Assembly (NCBI RefSeq): GCF_029227915.1
Contig: NC_079881.1
Location: forward strand, 7,068,001 to 7,132,000
Direction of reading: 5' to 3'
Source of the DNA: Hydractinia symbiolongicarpus
Lineage: Eukaryota > Cnidaria > Hydrozoa > Anthoathecata > Hydractiniidae
Length of the DNA: 64,000 nt
The position numbers and the translations under genes are program-made. The stretch's first letter is position 1; each line of letters starts with the position of its first letter. This document shows, in pieces, positions 13,009-24,019 of this stretch. The notes beneath the pieces are model-generated. The model had not been told where the DNA came from. It ran no database searches and saw only the letters and a list, made by a program, of their open reading frames with translations.

Positions 13009-13639
13009 TTCTCTGACTGCATGAAATGTAACATCCTATGTTTTATGACTTTTAATCTCTTAGTAAAGCAACAAACATAAATTTATTGAAAAAAGTCAAT
13101 TGGTTTGACCATAGTGGCCATTTAGTTGTAAATGAGTTTCCAGGGACCCGTTTCGTGAAAACCGAAACTGCAATATGATAAAAAAGAAGGATGAAAAAGA
13201 AAGATATTGAGTTAAAACTTGTTAGGAGATGCTTTTAGGCTGGTCTGATGGGATTAGCATAAAAATTGATTCTGTAATAGCTATACTTTCCGAATTCAGG
13301 CATTTAAAGCAGGGGGATCAGATTTTTTTTAAGGACAATTATAAATTTTGACCTAACAATACGATTTTATTTAGGTGTATATGCACGTTACGACAATAAC
13401 AGACAAAAGGAGCCAGTTATTATATACGTCAAAACGTATATATCTAATCTGTATCTGACTGACACATGGTTATGTTGATGACTCAATACTAGTATAATAT
13501 ATAGCTACGCCATGCCACTATAATGCCAGCATGATAAAGCCTCAACTTAGGTTTATAGAGGTTCACGTCAGCAATAAGTCACCCGCAAGACAAAAATGAA
13601 TTAGAAAGACTGCATGTGTCTAAAAAAATACTAAAAACT

Positions 13640-13847
13640 TAACTAGCTATCCTTGTGGTAGAGCCTTCGCTTTCAGTGCGGAAGGTCTTGGGTTCAAACC
13701 CCACCGAGTCATGTCAGAGACTATAAAAGTGTGAATCTATCCTTTCTACTTAGCGTTCAGCATGAGAATAGGATTGATATCTTAGGCGGTGGTCTAGTTG
13801 AGTTATTGCTGTGCAATAACTCAACTAGACCACCGCCTAAGATATCA
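13640..13847 (+). mobile_element. tRNA-derived SINE ending in a perfect hairpin
   Basis: A tRNA-like head at about 13645-13712 has an A-box-like TTGTGGTAGAGC and a B-box GGTTCAAACC (13691-13700) at the usual spacing. No matching acceptor stem is seen, so this is not a working tRNA gene. A roughly 60-base body follows, and the 3' end is a perfect inverted duplication (13775-13847). RNA polymerase III internal promoter boxes plus an unrelated body define a SINE. Confidence 0.65.
13775..13847. repeat. Perfect 35-bp inverted repeat with 3-nt loop
   Basis: Arms 13775-13809 and 13813-13847 are exact reverse complements around TGT. It looks like the 3' end of the SINE copied back on itself. Confidence 0.9.
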
Positions 13848-14205
13848 TAATTAAAAAAGTGTATAGCTAGCTACCTTGGTTTACACAACCTTTGTAGCTA
13901 CAAAAGTACGTCTTGGACCTTTGCTAGGTAGCTAGCATAGATGGCTGAAAACTTTAAATTAAATATATATTTAAAATTGTTTGTAGCCAAAAAAAAGCGA
14001 AGGCAACACTGCAATCATGTTTTCTTAAAGCAAAAACTCAAAACACTTTAGCTAACTTGTTTCTGATTAAAAATAAAATTCTATCCTTGATTTTGATCCA
14101 AGATTGTTTTGCATAAATTATAGCAATACGGTGTTCTCGGCGGTCCGCATGCAATTCTTAACAAAAAATGACCAAATTTTGCATAAATTAAAAATCAGCA
14201 CGAAT

Positions 14206-14520
14206 CGTGCTGATTTTAACCAGCCTGGCCCAGGGTCATTTCTTCGCGCCGTCTCGGATATCAAAAAAGCGAAAAATTGCCCTGGAAACGAGGTTGAATT
14301 TTGATGTCACCATCATGTTCAGCATACTTTATTTGTTAACTGTTCCAAATTTTGTTAAAAATAAAGTAGTTCTAATTTTTGGACCAATTTTGGCCTAAAA
14401 TGACATTTAGGTGACAAAATCAAAATTATTGTCACCATTATGTTCAGCATACTTTTTTTGTTAACTGTGCCAAATTTTGTCGAAAACAAATACCAATTTT
14501 GGCCTGAAGCGTCAATACTA
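14206..14520. repeat. Diverged ~130-bp tandem units plus inverted copy of the 12136 repeat
   Basis: Two related units begin at about 14305 and 14432; both contain GTTCAGCATACTTT, then TTGTTAACTG, and later TTTTGGCCT. A further copy of the unit start lies at about 12090-12130. The adjacent 14213-14296 is the inverted copy of 12136-12215. Confidence 0.65.
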
Positions 14521-16539
14521 AACTTCCCAGTAGTTAAGGAGCTTGGGTACGAAGTTTACATCTGTATCCGTCAACGTGAAATCCCAGGGTCGATTTTTTC
14601 TCAAAAAATGCTCCGAAAGAAAAAACGACGGTTTTTAAGAATTTCCTACGCCTTCGGGCGCGGAAATTCAAAAAATGGAGTTTTGTTTCGTTCGGTTACA
14701 TTTTGGGAATAATCTTTTAATATTTAAAGAAGCTACGAAACGGTTAAAATGCTCACTTTCCGCAAATCCTGCGCGCATATTAAAAATCCAGCAAACGCGT
14801 TTGGCGCAATGAACAGACCAGCGCACTTTGTTCGCTAGTTCAATATTTTTTTTTGAAATGTACATTACAAAGAAATATTTCAGCGAGACTCATTCTGGAT
14901 GAAAAAGTGATCAATGGAGAAGATAAAAATTCTAGACATATCTACATGCTCGAGTCTATAAATCACATACATGCCGGAAAAATAGCCATTTTTGTTTTTC
15001 GCCGCCATCAGCTCGACTTTCGTGTAAGTCACTAAAGTCGAAAACCAACAGCCGTTCCGTAGCCCCTTTAATAATATTGTAAACATATCATGCCTAATAT
15101 TCTTGATCTTTTGAAAAATTTAAAAGTTTTTCACAGTTTTACTTTTATTCGTGCACGTCCTGTGCATCTTGGATGTCATTTACAAAACATAAAAGATTTG
15201 TGTGTAACTTTCATGCGAAAGCGTCTAGGTTTATCTAGGGAGGTTTTTATTCGTTTTACGGCTAGTTGAATTTCAAAACATTACAGCATGAAGTCAAAGT
15301 TGGAAGTAAAGAAACACAATTTGTAAAAAACGTAACGTAAGTTAAAATCTAGGCTGTCATCGAAAAAACAACAACTTGTTTTACACATGTATCACAATTT
15401 TAAATTACTTGGAATTGAAACTGGGAACAAAATAAAATTATTAAAAGAAATTCAAATAAGTTTTATATCTTTTGAAAGATATAACTGTAACTGAAAACTG
15501 TAATGAATTAGAACGTTTTGTATTTTGCGTATTCGTGAAATTTGGTACTCTTAAATTGACAACAATTTGAGGTTGTGAGTTCGAAAAGTAAACAAAGATA
15601 GCTTTAAAACATAAAAGTGGGGCATCAAAAAACTATAGAGCATCTGCAAGCCACAATAAGAGCAACTTGTGCCTACAACAACCAACCCATTTGAACACTT
15701 TGCGACAACACCAGTCCAATCAAGTGAAATAATATTGCATAGTCTGATGCTTCGTCGAACTGCGACGGTTTGTATTTGTGGTTCGACGAAAAGTGATACC
15801 CATAAGATTGAGAACAGAAACACCGTAAGCTAATGACCAACACATAAACAGCATAAATAAATAGAAATATTTTATATTTATTTCAAAGTTAGCTTATATA
15901 CTTCTCGCTATCAAATTTTAAAAACCAGTAAGTTCGTGCAAACTACTATGGATCAACAAGGTGTTTGATATGTAAAGCTTGTCGTCGTGGAGAGCAAATT
16001 AAAATTAATTAGCGTCCGCGGTTTATCAGATTTCAAGAACTAATAACGCTTACATTCTGTTGACTCGTCAAACTAAAACAAAATCAACTTAAGCGTTAAG
16101 ATCATTTACTTTATAGAAGATAACAGCTGTGGGGACACTAATTTACCGCTATTTAGTCTGGGAGGGTATAGAAGTTTCCCGGTCTATGTTGTAGGTCCTT
16201 ATCTAAGGAAGTCATATGACACTGGTATGAGTTGCAGTCTTGCTAATTCTTCTGACTAACATTTCACTTTACTACTTTGAAAAAATGTCTCATAATGAAA
16301 CATATGAAAATCCATTCCCCTAACTCTTTTTGTACTGAGATGAAATTGATTCTCGCATAAACTCACTTTTATCATAAGTCCTAAAATACTGCTCTAAAAG
16401 GGCTAAAACTCATCGACTTTCACTTTATTTTAATCGGTAACTTTTAACGGAATTGTATTCGAAATACCAGAAATATGTTGTTTATATGTGCGCCCAGAAA
16501 AAAACTTTGATTTTTTTTTAACATTTTAATCACCTTCAG
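14521..16539. other. Intergenic, no supported gene
   Basis: It holds small open frames without domains, a GAATTTCC/GGAAATTC inverted motif near 14640-14670 and a short hairpin around 15748-15792. Nothing else was recognised. Confidence 0.45.
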
Positions 16540-16814
16540 TAAAATTGAAGGATTAATCGAGTACTTACGTATGATGATTGATCCAGATTTTATTTTCCAA
16601 ATCTTCTGCGTAAGCATGAGGGTGAGAGCGAAGCTCGATAACCCAAAATCCTACTTTGAAGACAGAACGTGACTCGCTGGCCGAGTGTACCTGCTAAAGC
16701 CAAAAAGGCATAGGGCAGGGAGGGCAGGGCACCCTCATGCTTACGCAGAAGATTTGGAAAATAAAATCTGGATCAATCATCATACGTAAGTACTCGATTA
16801 ATCCTTCAATTTTA
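16540..16814. repeat. 85-bp perfect inverted repeat at the DIRS 3' side
   Basis: The sequence at 16540-16624 is the exact reverse complement of 16730-16814. The 105 bases between contain an inverted terminal repeat fragment and the GGCAGGGAGGGCAGGGC run. Internal complementary regions are a known DIRS feature used in circle formation, but the precise role here is inferred. Confidence 0.85.
16594..16652 (+). repeat. DIRS left inverted terminal repeat
   Basis: It matches the reverse complement of 21284-21343 over ATCTTCTGCG, then AGCGAAGCTCGATAACCC and CAAAATCCT, with short differences between the blocks. Confidence 0.75.
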
Positions 16815-16998
16815 TTTCCCAATCTTCTGCGCAAGCAGAGTATGAGACTTCAAAGCATAAACGCGGCCAGCGAGTGTGGTGAAAACAAAACAAAGGGTGA
16901 GAAGGATAAGATAAAGAAAATTTGAATAACTGAGCAAACTTATTTTAACAATATAATGTTACAATCAGTATGTAAATGTTAAAAAAAAAAAACGCAAA

Positions 16999-17960
16999 CT
17001 AAGATTCATGACTTGTCGCTTTCATAACTGAGTCCAAGAGCGAGGCACCAAGATCATGAAGACTTGTCACACTACCAATAACATCTCTACAATAATAACG
17101 ATAAAAGGTAGAATCCCTACTCCAAGTGCCATACTTTAAAATGACATCTAGAGGTACCCCGGTAATTTTTGCTTTACTCCCAGAGGCTGAACGACAGCTG
17201 CCTGGGAAAAAACACTGGTATCAATACCGGCTGAGGTCATAGCTGATTTTATCCATCTTGATAGTGTATCCTTAGAGGCAGCATGATGAGGTTTCCCAAA
17301 AGTTACAAAAAGCGGAGCAATTTCCTTAGATATCAATTGTTCTCTTTTTGACAGGTAGGCTTTGGTACATTGGAGTGGGCATAAATCTGGGTCAGAAGGG
17401 AATGCCCTGTACATCAAGGTCCTATCAGTCTTTTTAGGCCGTGTTGTTTTAAGCAAGCCAGGTAAGTGACATAGCATCACATCGTCTGTCAAATCTATAT
17501 ACGGAACAGATATATTATGGACACTGTGAACTCTTTGACCTGCTAAAATAGTAAGGAGACAAGCCAGCTTGATGTTAATATCCTTAAAGGATAAATCTTT
17601 GTTAGGACTAAGAGACTTTAAATAAGTCAAAAGAACATTTGTATCCCATATTAAAGAGTATTTGGGGGTACTTGGTCTTATATTAAAAACTCCTTTTATA
17701 AAACGGCTTATCAATGGATGCTCTGAAAGAGAACTGTAACCACTGATTGAAACAACTGAAGCAATAGCACTTCTAGTTGCACATAAAACACTATATCCAG
17801 ACCCACCTTTGAATAATTCAGTAAGGTGTATTAACACATCTTTCACATTTGGATGATAGGGATCAATCGACCTCCCAGTGCAATATTGTATCCATCGTCT
17901 GATTGGACCCGAGTATTGTTTCTGGGTACCTTCTCTCCATGATGCTGCAATGATATCGAC
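16999..17960 (-). pseudogene. DIRS tyrosine recombinase, frameshifted
   Basis: This integrates the DIRS circle by tyrosine-recombinase chemistry. Reading starts in a frame overlapping the RT/RNase H ORF (near 17960, SWREGTQKQYSGPIRRW, typical of DIRS recombinase starts). The longest open part is 17148-17846, with the first catalytic Arg in LLTILAGQRVHS. At about 17195, right where the H-x-x-R box should be, the frame shifts: SCRSASGSKAK is read in another frame and the His codon is damaged. Downstream in that frame come YGTWSRDSTFYRYYCRDV, holding the catalytic Tyr region, and a stop at 16999-17001. One base appears lost at the His codon, so the copy cannot make an active enzyme. Confidence 0.85.
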
Positions 17961-19830
17961 ATGTCTGATGGAAGCTCTTTACCTTGTAACGATTCCCGGA
18001 GACAGGCAGCATGAGCAGCGACAAGGTTTGGTGTAGAGGATGTTGTCTTTTTGTTTCCGGTAGAAACAACAATCTAGACGAAGGAGGAAATAACACAGGT
18101 GTCCTGTATAACATATTAATCGCTTGAGGAAACCAAGGCTGCGAAGACCAGAAAGGTACTACAAGAATGCCTGTGGCTTGATCTATATTTATCTTTGCAA
18201 GAACTTTTCCAATCAAATTAAATGGTGGGAAGGCATAAAAGTTTAAATTCGACTAGGTCTGAGCGAAGGCATTTACAGCTTTAGCATCTGGATCAGGTCT
18301 TAAAGAAAAATAATCCTCACATTTTGCATTGAGTCTGGATGCAAAAAGGTCAATATCAAATTTCCAAAAAATGTCGGAAATTATGTTAAATTGTTTTACA
18401 TTCAAGGACCATTCAATGTTATCCTGAAATTGTCTTGATTTATAATCAGCTATAGTATTTAATACACCAGGTATATGACAAGCTGATAACCAAACATCAC
18501 ACGTTCTAGCAAATTCCCATATTTCAACAGCCAATTTCTGAACATGTCTATAATGTCTTATTTTTAAGAAGGCTTTGAGTGTAAAAAATGCAGCCAACAA
18601 CTCTAAAGTATTGATATGCTCAGGTAATTCTCCTTCAGACCAACGCCCCCCTATTTGAGAGTTTCCGTCAGTGCCACCCCATCCTTGAAGACTAGCATCA
18701 GAGGATAAAATTAGATCAATTTTAGGCAATTGTATAGGTCTGGTAAACTGAGCCATTGTGAGCCACCACTGTAAATCCTTAATAGAAAACTCTGAAATAA
18801 AAACCTTTGAATCAAAATTTCCATGGCCTAGTTGGAGTCCTAGATTCTTATCTGTCTCCAAGGACCTGTAATGTAACTTGCCATACTTCACGGCATCAAA
18901 GGCAGAAACTAATGTTCCAATAACCCTGGAAACAAACCTAACTGTGGGGTGATGCATGTACAGCAAGTCCTTACATAGACACTTTATTTTTATGACCCTT
19001 TCCTCGCTTAAGGCTATTGTCATCTGAGCAGAGTTTAACACAAACCCTAAAAACACCATACATTGGCTAGGCACAAGAATTGACTTGTTTGGATGTACAG
19101 TAAATCCTAAGCTGCTCAAAAGTGAGACAGTTGCCGTAATGTTTCTTTGGCATGATTCAAAAGTATCACCTTGCAAATAAGAATCATCTATATATACAAC
19201 AGATACATGACCTGCCCCTCTTAGTACCTTAAAGGGCGCTTTAAGAACTTTGGTGAAGATCCTAACAGCTGGACCAAACCCAAAGGGTAAAGCTAGAAAT
19301 TGGTAAAACTGTCCATCCCAAGAAAAAGCTAAGAACTTTTGGAAGTCAATATGAAAAGGGATGCTGTGGTATGCGTCCTTTAAGTCAATACTTCCCATCC
19401 AAACACCTGGTTTGATAAGACATAAAACATCTTGCAGTGTTTCCATTTTAAAATGGCGATATCTGACAGATCTATTTAACTGTTTAAGGTTATTAATCAT
19501 TCTTGAGCTACCATCTTTTTTAGGGACAATAAATATACCTGAAAGAAAACAGTTATTTGTTGCTTGTACCTGCTGGATTGCCTTCTTTTGTAAAAGTTGT
19601 TGAATTGCCTTACTTATAGTTATACAATCTTTTTGTGAAAACTTCACTGGGTGGTAAGATGACACTGGGACACTAATAAATTCAATTTTAACCCCATGCT
19701 CAATTATGTCTAGAATATACTGGTTTGAAGTGATAGTCCTCCAAACTTCCAAAAATTTGTGAGTATTACAAGCTTGATAACGCCTAACTGCTAACTCAAG
19801 GTCAGCAACAACAAGGTCTTTACCTACCAT
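17863..19830 (-). pseudogene. DIRS reverse transcriptase/RNase H, with stop and RNase H deletion
   Basis: The RT has SSRMINNLKQLN, IDLKDAYHSIP, LPFGFGPAVRIFTK and the YIDD active site in VVYIDDSYLQG. RNase H follows with DLILSSDASLQGWGG (first catalytic Asp) and HINTLELLAAF (Glu). The segment between FLKIRHYRHVQ and KLAVEIWEF is about 30 residues shorter than in the family, and the usual DNT-type catalytic Asp is absent: an in-frame deletion. The frame is interrupted by TAG at 18253-18255, where the family commonly has Trp (TGG), and continues in the same frame to 17863 with the conserved DQATGILVVPFW block. The ATG overlaps the gag stop in the string ATGGTAG. Confidence 0.9.
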
Positions 19831-21050
19831 TGTTTTCTCCCTTTGTACCCTTTGTACTTCAGGGTTTGAGTGTACCTTCTCAGGGAGTGGTTTCGATCTT
19901 TTGAGAAGGTCTTCTCGTTTTTTGACTGGTTATACTTTGCAGAGGAGGAATAACTGGAGGATGGCTGTTTGTACTTTTTAAAATTATTTTTTGAATATGG
20001 TGTAGATGGTCGTGAGAGCACTTTACTAGTTTTCTCCTCATCTTGCAATGATTGGATTCTTTTGTCCAAATCATCTCCAAACAGCAACAAGTCTTCTTCA
20101 GACACATCCTTTGCAAATCCTTTTAGGTGAGGCATTGCACCGATTAATCCGACTCTTCGATACTGATTTAGCTGCTGGTTGGCGTTACCGATTAGACAAA
20201 GAGCATCTTTAGCCAAATTTAATAAAATGGATGGTTCTATTACAATAAGGTTTCCTTGTTTGGGTGCCTTAATAATTTGGTCTGCCAATTGTAAGATATG
20301 CACTTGGCTTTTCAAAACAGTGGTTTGCAGTTTCTGCAATACCAGATTATTTGATCTTTTGCTGTCTGCCTTGGCCCATATAGGTTTATTGCAGCTCTTT
20401 ACAGACAAAAAACGGCAATTCGTGGGAATTTGGACTTTTTCTAGTCTGCCTTTCAATTTTTCATTGGTAAGTTTCTTCGACCACATGAGTTTAGCCATAG
20501 ATGCTAAAGGTGGAGCTACTTCTGTGCCAAAGGAGTCCTCATCGTTATACTCTTTGATGAGGTCAGACCAGACATCTTGGTCTGGGTCCTCTGACTGGTT
20601 GTCTTCTTGCCCCAGCATTTCATTCATTAAACCATCATACAATTGGTTGGATGCTGATGTACTTATGGCATCAACATCTTTTTTACTAGGCCTCCTAGTA
20701 GAAGAACTAGATTCTACATGACTGAGCCAAGTTTCTGCTGATGAAGACCTGGATCTTTTCCTTCCTCTAGGGTGATCTACAGATATGGAAGCATTTGCTT
20801 CATTTTGTTTATCTGCACCATGACTTAGACCAGGAGAATTGTCTCCACTGCGGTCCACATGGAAGTTATTATCATTGTTTAAAACATCGGCTCGGAGGCT
20901 GTTCAATGAAGTAGAAAATTTTTCTCCTAGGGCTGTGATTGCTTCCAGCTGCTGTTGTTGCATGGCTGAAAGGAGCTTAGTTAAAAAATCCATTGGAGTT
21001 TCTAACACTATGATTTCACCACCTTGTTTTGGAGCTGAGGTGTCTGCCAT
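19824..21050 (-). CDS. DIRS Gag-like ORF1 protein
   Basis: This is an intact 408-residue frame, presumed nucleocapsid of the retrotransposon. A glutamine-rich coiled-coil-like start (MQQQQLEAITALGEKF, residues 31-46) is followed by a basic/serine-rich segment, an acidic stretch around residues 150-175, and a central helical region with LASMAKLMWSKKL and NLVLQKLQTTVLKSQVHILQ, which resembles DIRS Gag proteins. The tail is basic and rich in Ser, Tyr and Lys. No zinc knuckle is present, which is normal for this group. Its stop overlaps the start of the RT frame by seven bases, which may allow reinitiation. It is the only frame of this copy without an obvious lesion. Confidence 0.8.
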   Translation of the reverse strand: MADTSAPKQGGEIIVLETPMDFLTKLLSAMQQQQLEAITALGEKFSTSLNSLRADVLNNDNNFHVDRSGDNSPGLSHGADKQNEANASISVDHPRGRKRSRSSSAETWLSHVESSSSTRRPSKKDVDAISTSASNQLYDGLMNEMLGQEDNQSEDPDQDVWSDLIKEYNDEDSFGTEVAPPLASMAKLMWSKKLTNEKLKGRLEKVQIPTNCRFLSVKSCNKPIWAKADSKRSNNLVLQKLQTTVLKSQVHILQLADQIIKAPKQGNLIVIEPSILLNLAKDALCLIGNANQQLNQYRRVGLIGAMPHLKGFAKDVSEEDLLLFGDDLDKRIQSLQDEEKTSKVLSRPSTPYSKNNFKKYKQPSSSYSSSAKYNQSKNEKTFSKDRNHSLRRYTQTLKYKGYKGRKQW

Positions 21051-21283
21051 TTTGATTGCAGCTCACCATAAATTTTAGATCTATAGCAGTAAGTAAATAA
21101 ATAAAATTATATAAGAGAAGGAATAATTATAATTCTCTACTACTTGTGGAAAAATAATAAAATATAGCTAGCTATAGAAAAAGAATTAAAAACGGATTAT
21201 CATAGCTGAAGTTTACCAATCGCAAACACCAACAAATCGCACACGTCCTTCACCTTCAGTAAGATTTGGGAAATGAACTGCTG

Positions 21284-21343
21284 AGGATTTTGGGTTATCG
21301 AGCTTCGCTCTTATACTCTGCTTGCGCAGAAGATTGGGAAATA
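21284..21343 (-). repeat. DIRS right inverted terminal repeat
   Basis: Inverted partner of 16594-16652, upstream of gag on the minus strand. The exact element boundary beyond 21343 is not certain. Confidence 0.75.
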
Positions 21344-21349
21344 CAATTA

Positions 21350-22002
21350 CCACTTGCATGTATGATTTAATTGGATTCTTACGTAAAGTATATATTGTTT
21401 TATTATTTACAAGATAATGTCCTTTAATACATAATGACACTGTTATCAATCAGAGTCCAGCGAAGCATAACTTCGACTTGAGCCATAAGAACGTAAGCAT
21501 TGCAGCCTCATACTTCACATAGAAATTCATATCTTTAAAAATTACATAAGTAAAACCCTTTTTAAAAGTGTTTTTCCTACCTTAACTACTTAAAGTCTAT
21601 ATTGGCGAAATATATACTTTAATATACTTATGAAAATAGTACGTTATCCAACTTTACCAGAATTAAACTTCCCTCTTTTAATTTAAGTTTGATAAGATAA
21701 ATTCCTTAAACAGGCGCGCAGCAACAGACGGAAGGAGAAATTAAGCATCCTCAAGTCCAAACAAAGCGTATACGAGTAATTTGTAAATTGCATTGAACTG
21801 AAGTAAAGATCAAAAAGATGGAGTTCGATCATATTGAAAGGGTTTGCGCAATAAATTTGTTAAACAAGAAAAAAAATATGCAGTAAAAATATTAAGTAGA
21901 CAACACAATAAATAAGAAATCAACTTTAGTATTACCTTCTGAATTTGTTAAGTACAGTTCTACTGCCTTTATCACTAACCTGGAGAGCGAACAAAAATAA
22001 AA
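21350..22002. other. Intergenic, no gene
   Basis: Near 21915-21955 it contains sequence similar to 29660-29700 upstream of the intact four-span gene, so the dead copy that follows was probably duplicated with its promoter region. Nothing else was recognised. Confidence 0.45.
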
Positions 22003-22790
22003 ATTCTTCTCTTTCGTTTTTTTGTATCTACAGGAGGAATTAAAATCGTGGGGGAGACGAAAGAAGATAGATCTTACTTAGAGTTGAATAACTCTACCTA
22101 GGTAGGAATGTACATAAAATTTACAATGGTTGGTTTAGATATTATTGCGAGGATTTGTTGTTGTTGTTGCTGTTCCAGCGACATGCGAACTGGATACCAG
22201 CTGCTTACCATTCTCCTACCTTGTAGACTTGATTTATGGTCTAATAATTGTCATTAAAGAAGTCAAAGAGAAAGAATTGTGGGAGTTATCTGATTACACT
22301 TCTGCGAAATACTTGGAAGTTTTGCTTGTTTCTTTGGTGGCTGTCATGGTACTTATTGACATACTTGCCATTTGGTTATATGTAGCTGCAATAAGAGAAG
22401 AATTGTTTGACAACGACATCAATGAAATCGTTTTATTTTGACTAATCGGTCAACAAAAAACCAGACGTTTCAAAGAGACTCACCGCCGCCGTCATCACCA
22501 GCGATAAGCCAATCACGCCAAGTGAGAAGAGTAGAAAGTTGCCAGTTGAATATCGGCGGAGCAGAGAGTGAGTATCAAGTATTTCAGGATAACGACGGTA
22601 ATATTATAACCGTAGGAAAGGTCACAGCAGCACACAAGGTATCAAGCGTACTCATATAATTTTAATTGAAAGAGAAGCCTATGACAGAGACCCCGAGAAT
22701 CTTGAATATCGTATTTTGACTTCCATGGCCCTAACAAGCATAACTTTTGGGTCGAATGACGAAACTATCAGAAGAGCTATCCTTAGCTAA
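22003..22790 (+). pseudogene. Dead copy A of the four-span membrane protein family
   Basis: It is homologous along its length to the intact gene at 29804-30694: VGMYIKF, a Cys-rich span, LPFSYLVDLIYGLIIVI, VLIDILAIWLYVAAIRE, then TFQRDSP, EYQVFQDNDGNI and a terminal segment ending RRAILS. A TCG codon of the intact gene is TAG here (about 22099). The frame also breaks after NEIV near 22430, where bases are missing relative to the intact copy, and again near 22640, where a block is deleted. Much lower identity than between copies B and C shows it is an old duplicate. Confidence 0.85.
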
Positions 22791-24019
22791 AGACAGTAAC
22801 TAATCTTTCACGAGAGCGGCCTATTTTTTATTCCTTTTATTTTATTTTATTATGTTTATCTACAATTTTCTTTTCTAGTGTATTAAAGTATTTAGCGCTT
22901 TTGGCGCAGTATGTAATAATTGTTTTGCATGCGCTGAAACAAAATCCGTTCAAAATGTTTAAGCTATGTACTGTGCTTTTCTTAAAAATATAAATCTACA
23001 AAACTTTTATTACATTGATCTTTCTATTTGTGATTTCCTATAAAACAATAGATCAATAGATTGAATTCACAATATCAGATTTGTTTGATTGTTTTCATAA
23101 CGCTATGAAGTTGGCAGATTCTCTGTATTGAAAGAGCACTATTATTCAAATATTGCAAAGACTAAAAAGCCCTTTGTATCGCTTAAATATTTAGTATGTA
23201 TGTCTGGCCGTACTATCCGGCAGTAAAACATAAGGGAAACAAACAAATCAGAAAAATTAAAGACAAATAAATTACTTAGAGTACATTGCCTTAACACGGC
23301 AGTAACATCTTTTGAAAGTAAACTAAACTGGCTTAACATACATAACCAGTCTACATATAGTTGATAAAAAGTTCAAGTTTTATAAAAAAGTCATTTTGGC
23401 AAATCGATCCAATCAGAAACGCTGATGTGTTGACATTTTTGCAGCTGAGAAATAACCCAACGCAAAATAATTTAAATGTCAACGAACGTGACGATGACGA
23501 CTCTTTAGAATCAGATAACGAACCAAATATTTAAGAGGGGGATGTCCTTGATTCGTGATTTTGAACTTATTTTTTATGTTCTTATAAAAAAGTGACCTAT
23601 ATTTCTTATGATAGAAAAAGAAAAAAGTACTTTAACGTGTAATGTTAATATGTAAAAACTACTATTTACAAATTGGGTTTATCGTCAAAATCACAAAACA
23701 GACCAAACACGTTTTTTAGGCTCGTCGTCTTCAGGATCCAAGCATCGTTGTCGTCGTCTTCTTCGCCACTAGCTTGGTTATAAGCATTCCGCTCATCTTC
23801 ATCAATTCTGCAAACGGCGTCCCCAGATTTTTTTATTTTATTTGGAAATACGTACGTTTGAAACATTATCGCTTTTGTGTTTATTTTTAAGTTTATTTCA
23901 ACCTCGTTCCCAGCGCCAGTTGACTCTTTTTATATCGGGAGGGCGAGCCAAGTGAGGGCGAGTTAAGAAATAACTTTTAAAACCAGCAAACTTTTTAAAA
24001 TTTTAGTGGATAAACTTTC
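22791..24019. other. Intergenic, no supported gene
   Basis: A CAACCTCGTTCCCAG repeat end lies at 23901 and a short acidic open frame at 23666-23866 (minus) is without support. Nothing else was recognised. Confidence 0.45.

Larger units (their letters stand above)
10620..13635. other. Repeat-rich intergenic DNA, no gene seen
   Basis: It contains many AGCTAGCT-type words and the short repeats listed separately. Open frames around 10905-11209 lack domains and look like chance. Confidence 0.45.
16540..21343 (-). mobile_element. DIRS-type tyrosine-recombinase retrotransposon (defective)
   Basis: Reading on the minus strand, the element has gag (19824-21050), reverse transcriptase/RNase H (17863-19830) and tyrosine recombinase (16999-17960), the order of DIRS1-like elements. 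Ends related to each other in inverted orientation lie at 16594-16652 and 21284-21343. Both contain ATCTTCTGCG and AGCGAAGCTCGATAACCCAA. A second 85-bp inverted pair sits at the 3' side. There are no LTRs in direct orientation, no integrase and no aspartic protease, all expected for DIRS. No methyltransferase domain was seen. The copy is dead at several catalytic sites. Confidence 0.9.

Noticed and set aside
13645-13712. tRNA gene
   Set aside because: Internal promoter boxes are present but acceptor arms do not pair; scored as a SINE head. The same applies to 33582-33690 and 38591-38700.
20179-20721. Plus-strand 180-codon frame
   Set aside because: Antisense of the intact DIRS gag frame, no domain.
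16999-21343. DNA methyltransferase domain in the DIRS element
   Set aside because: Some DIRS elements carry one, but no such motif was seen between RNase H and the recombinase.
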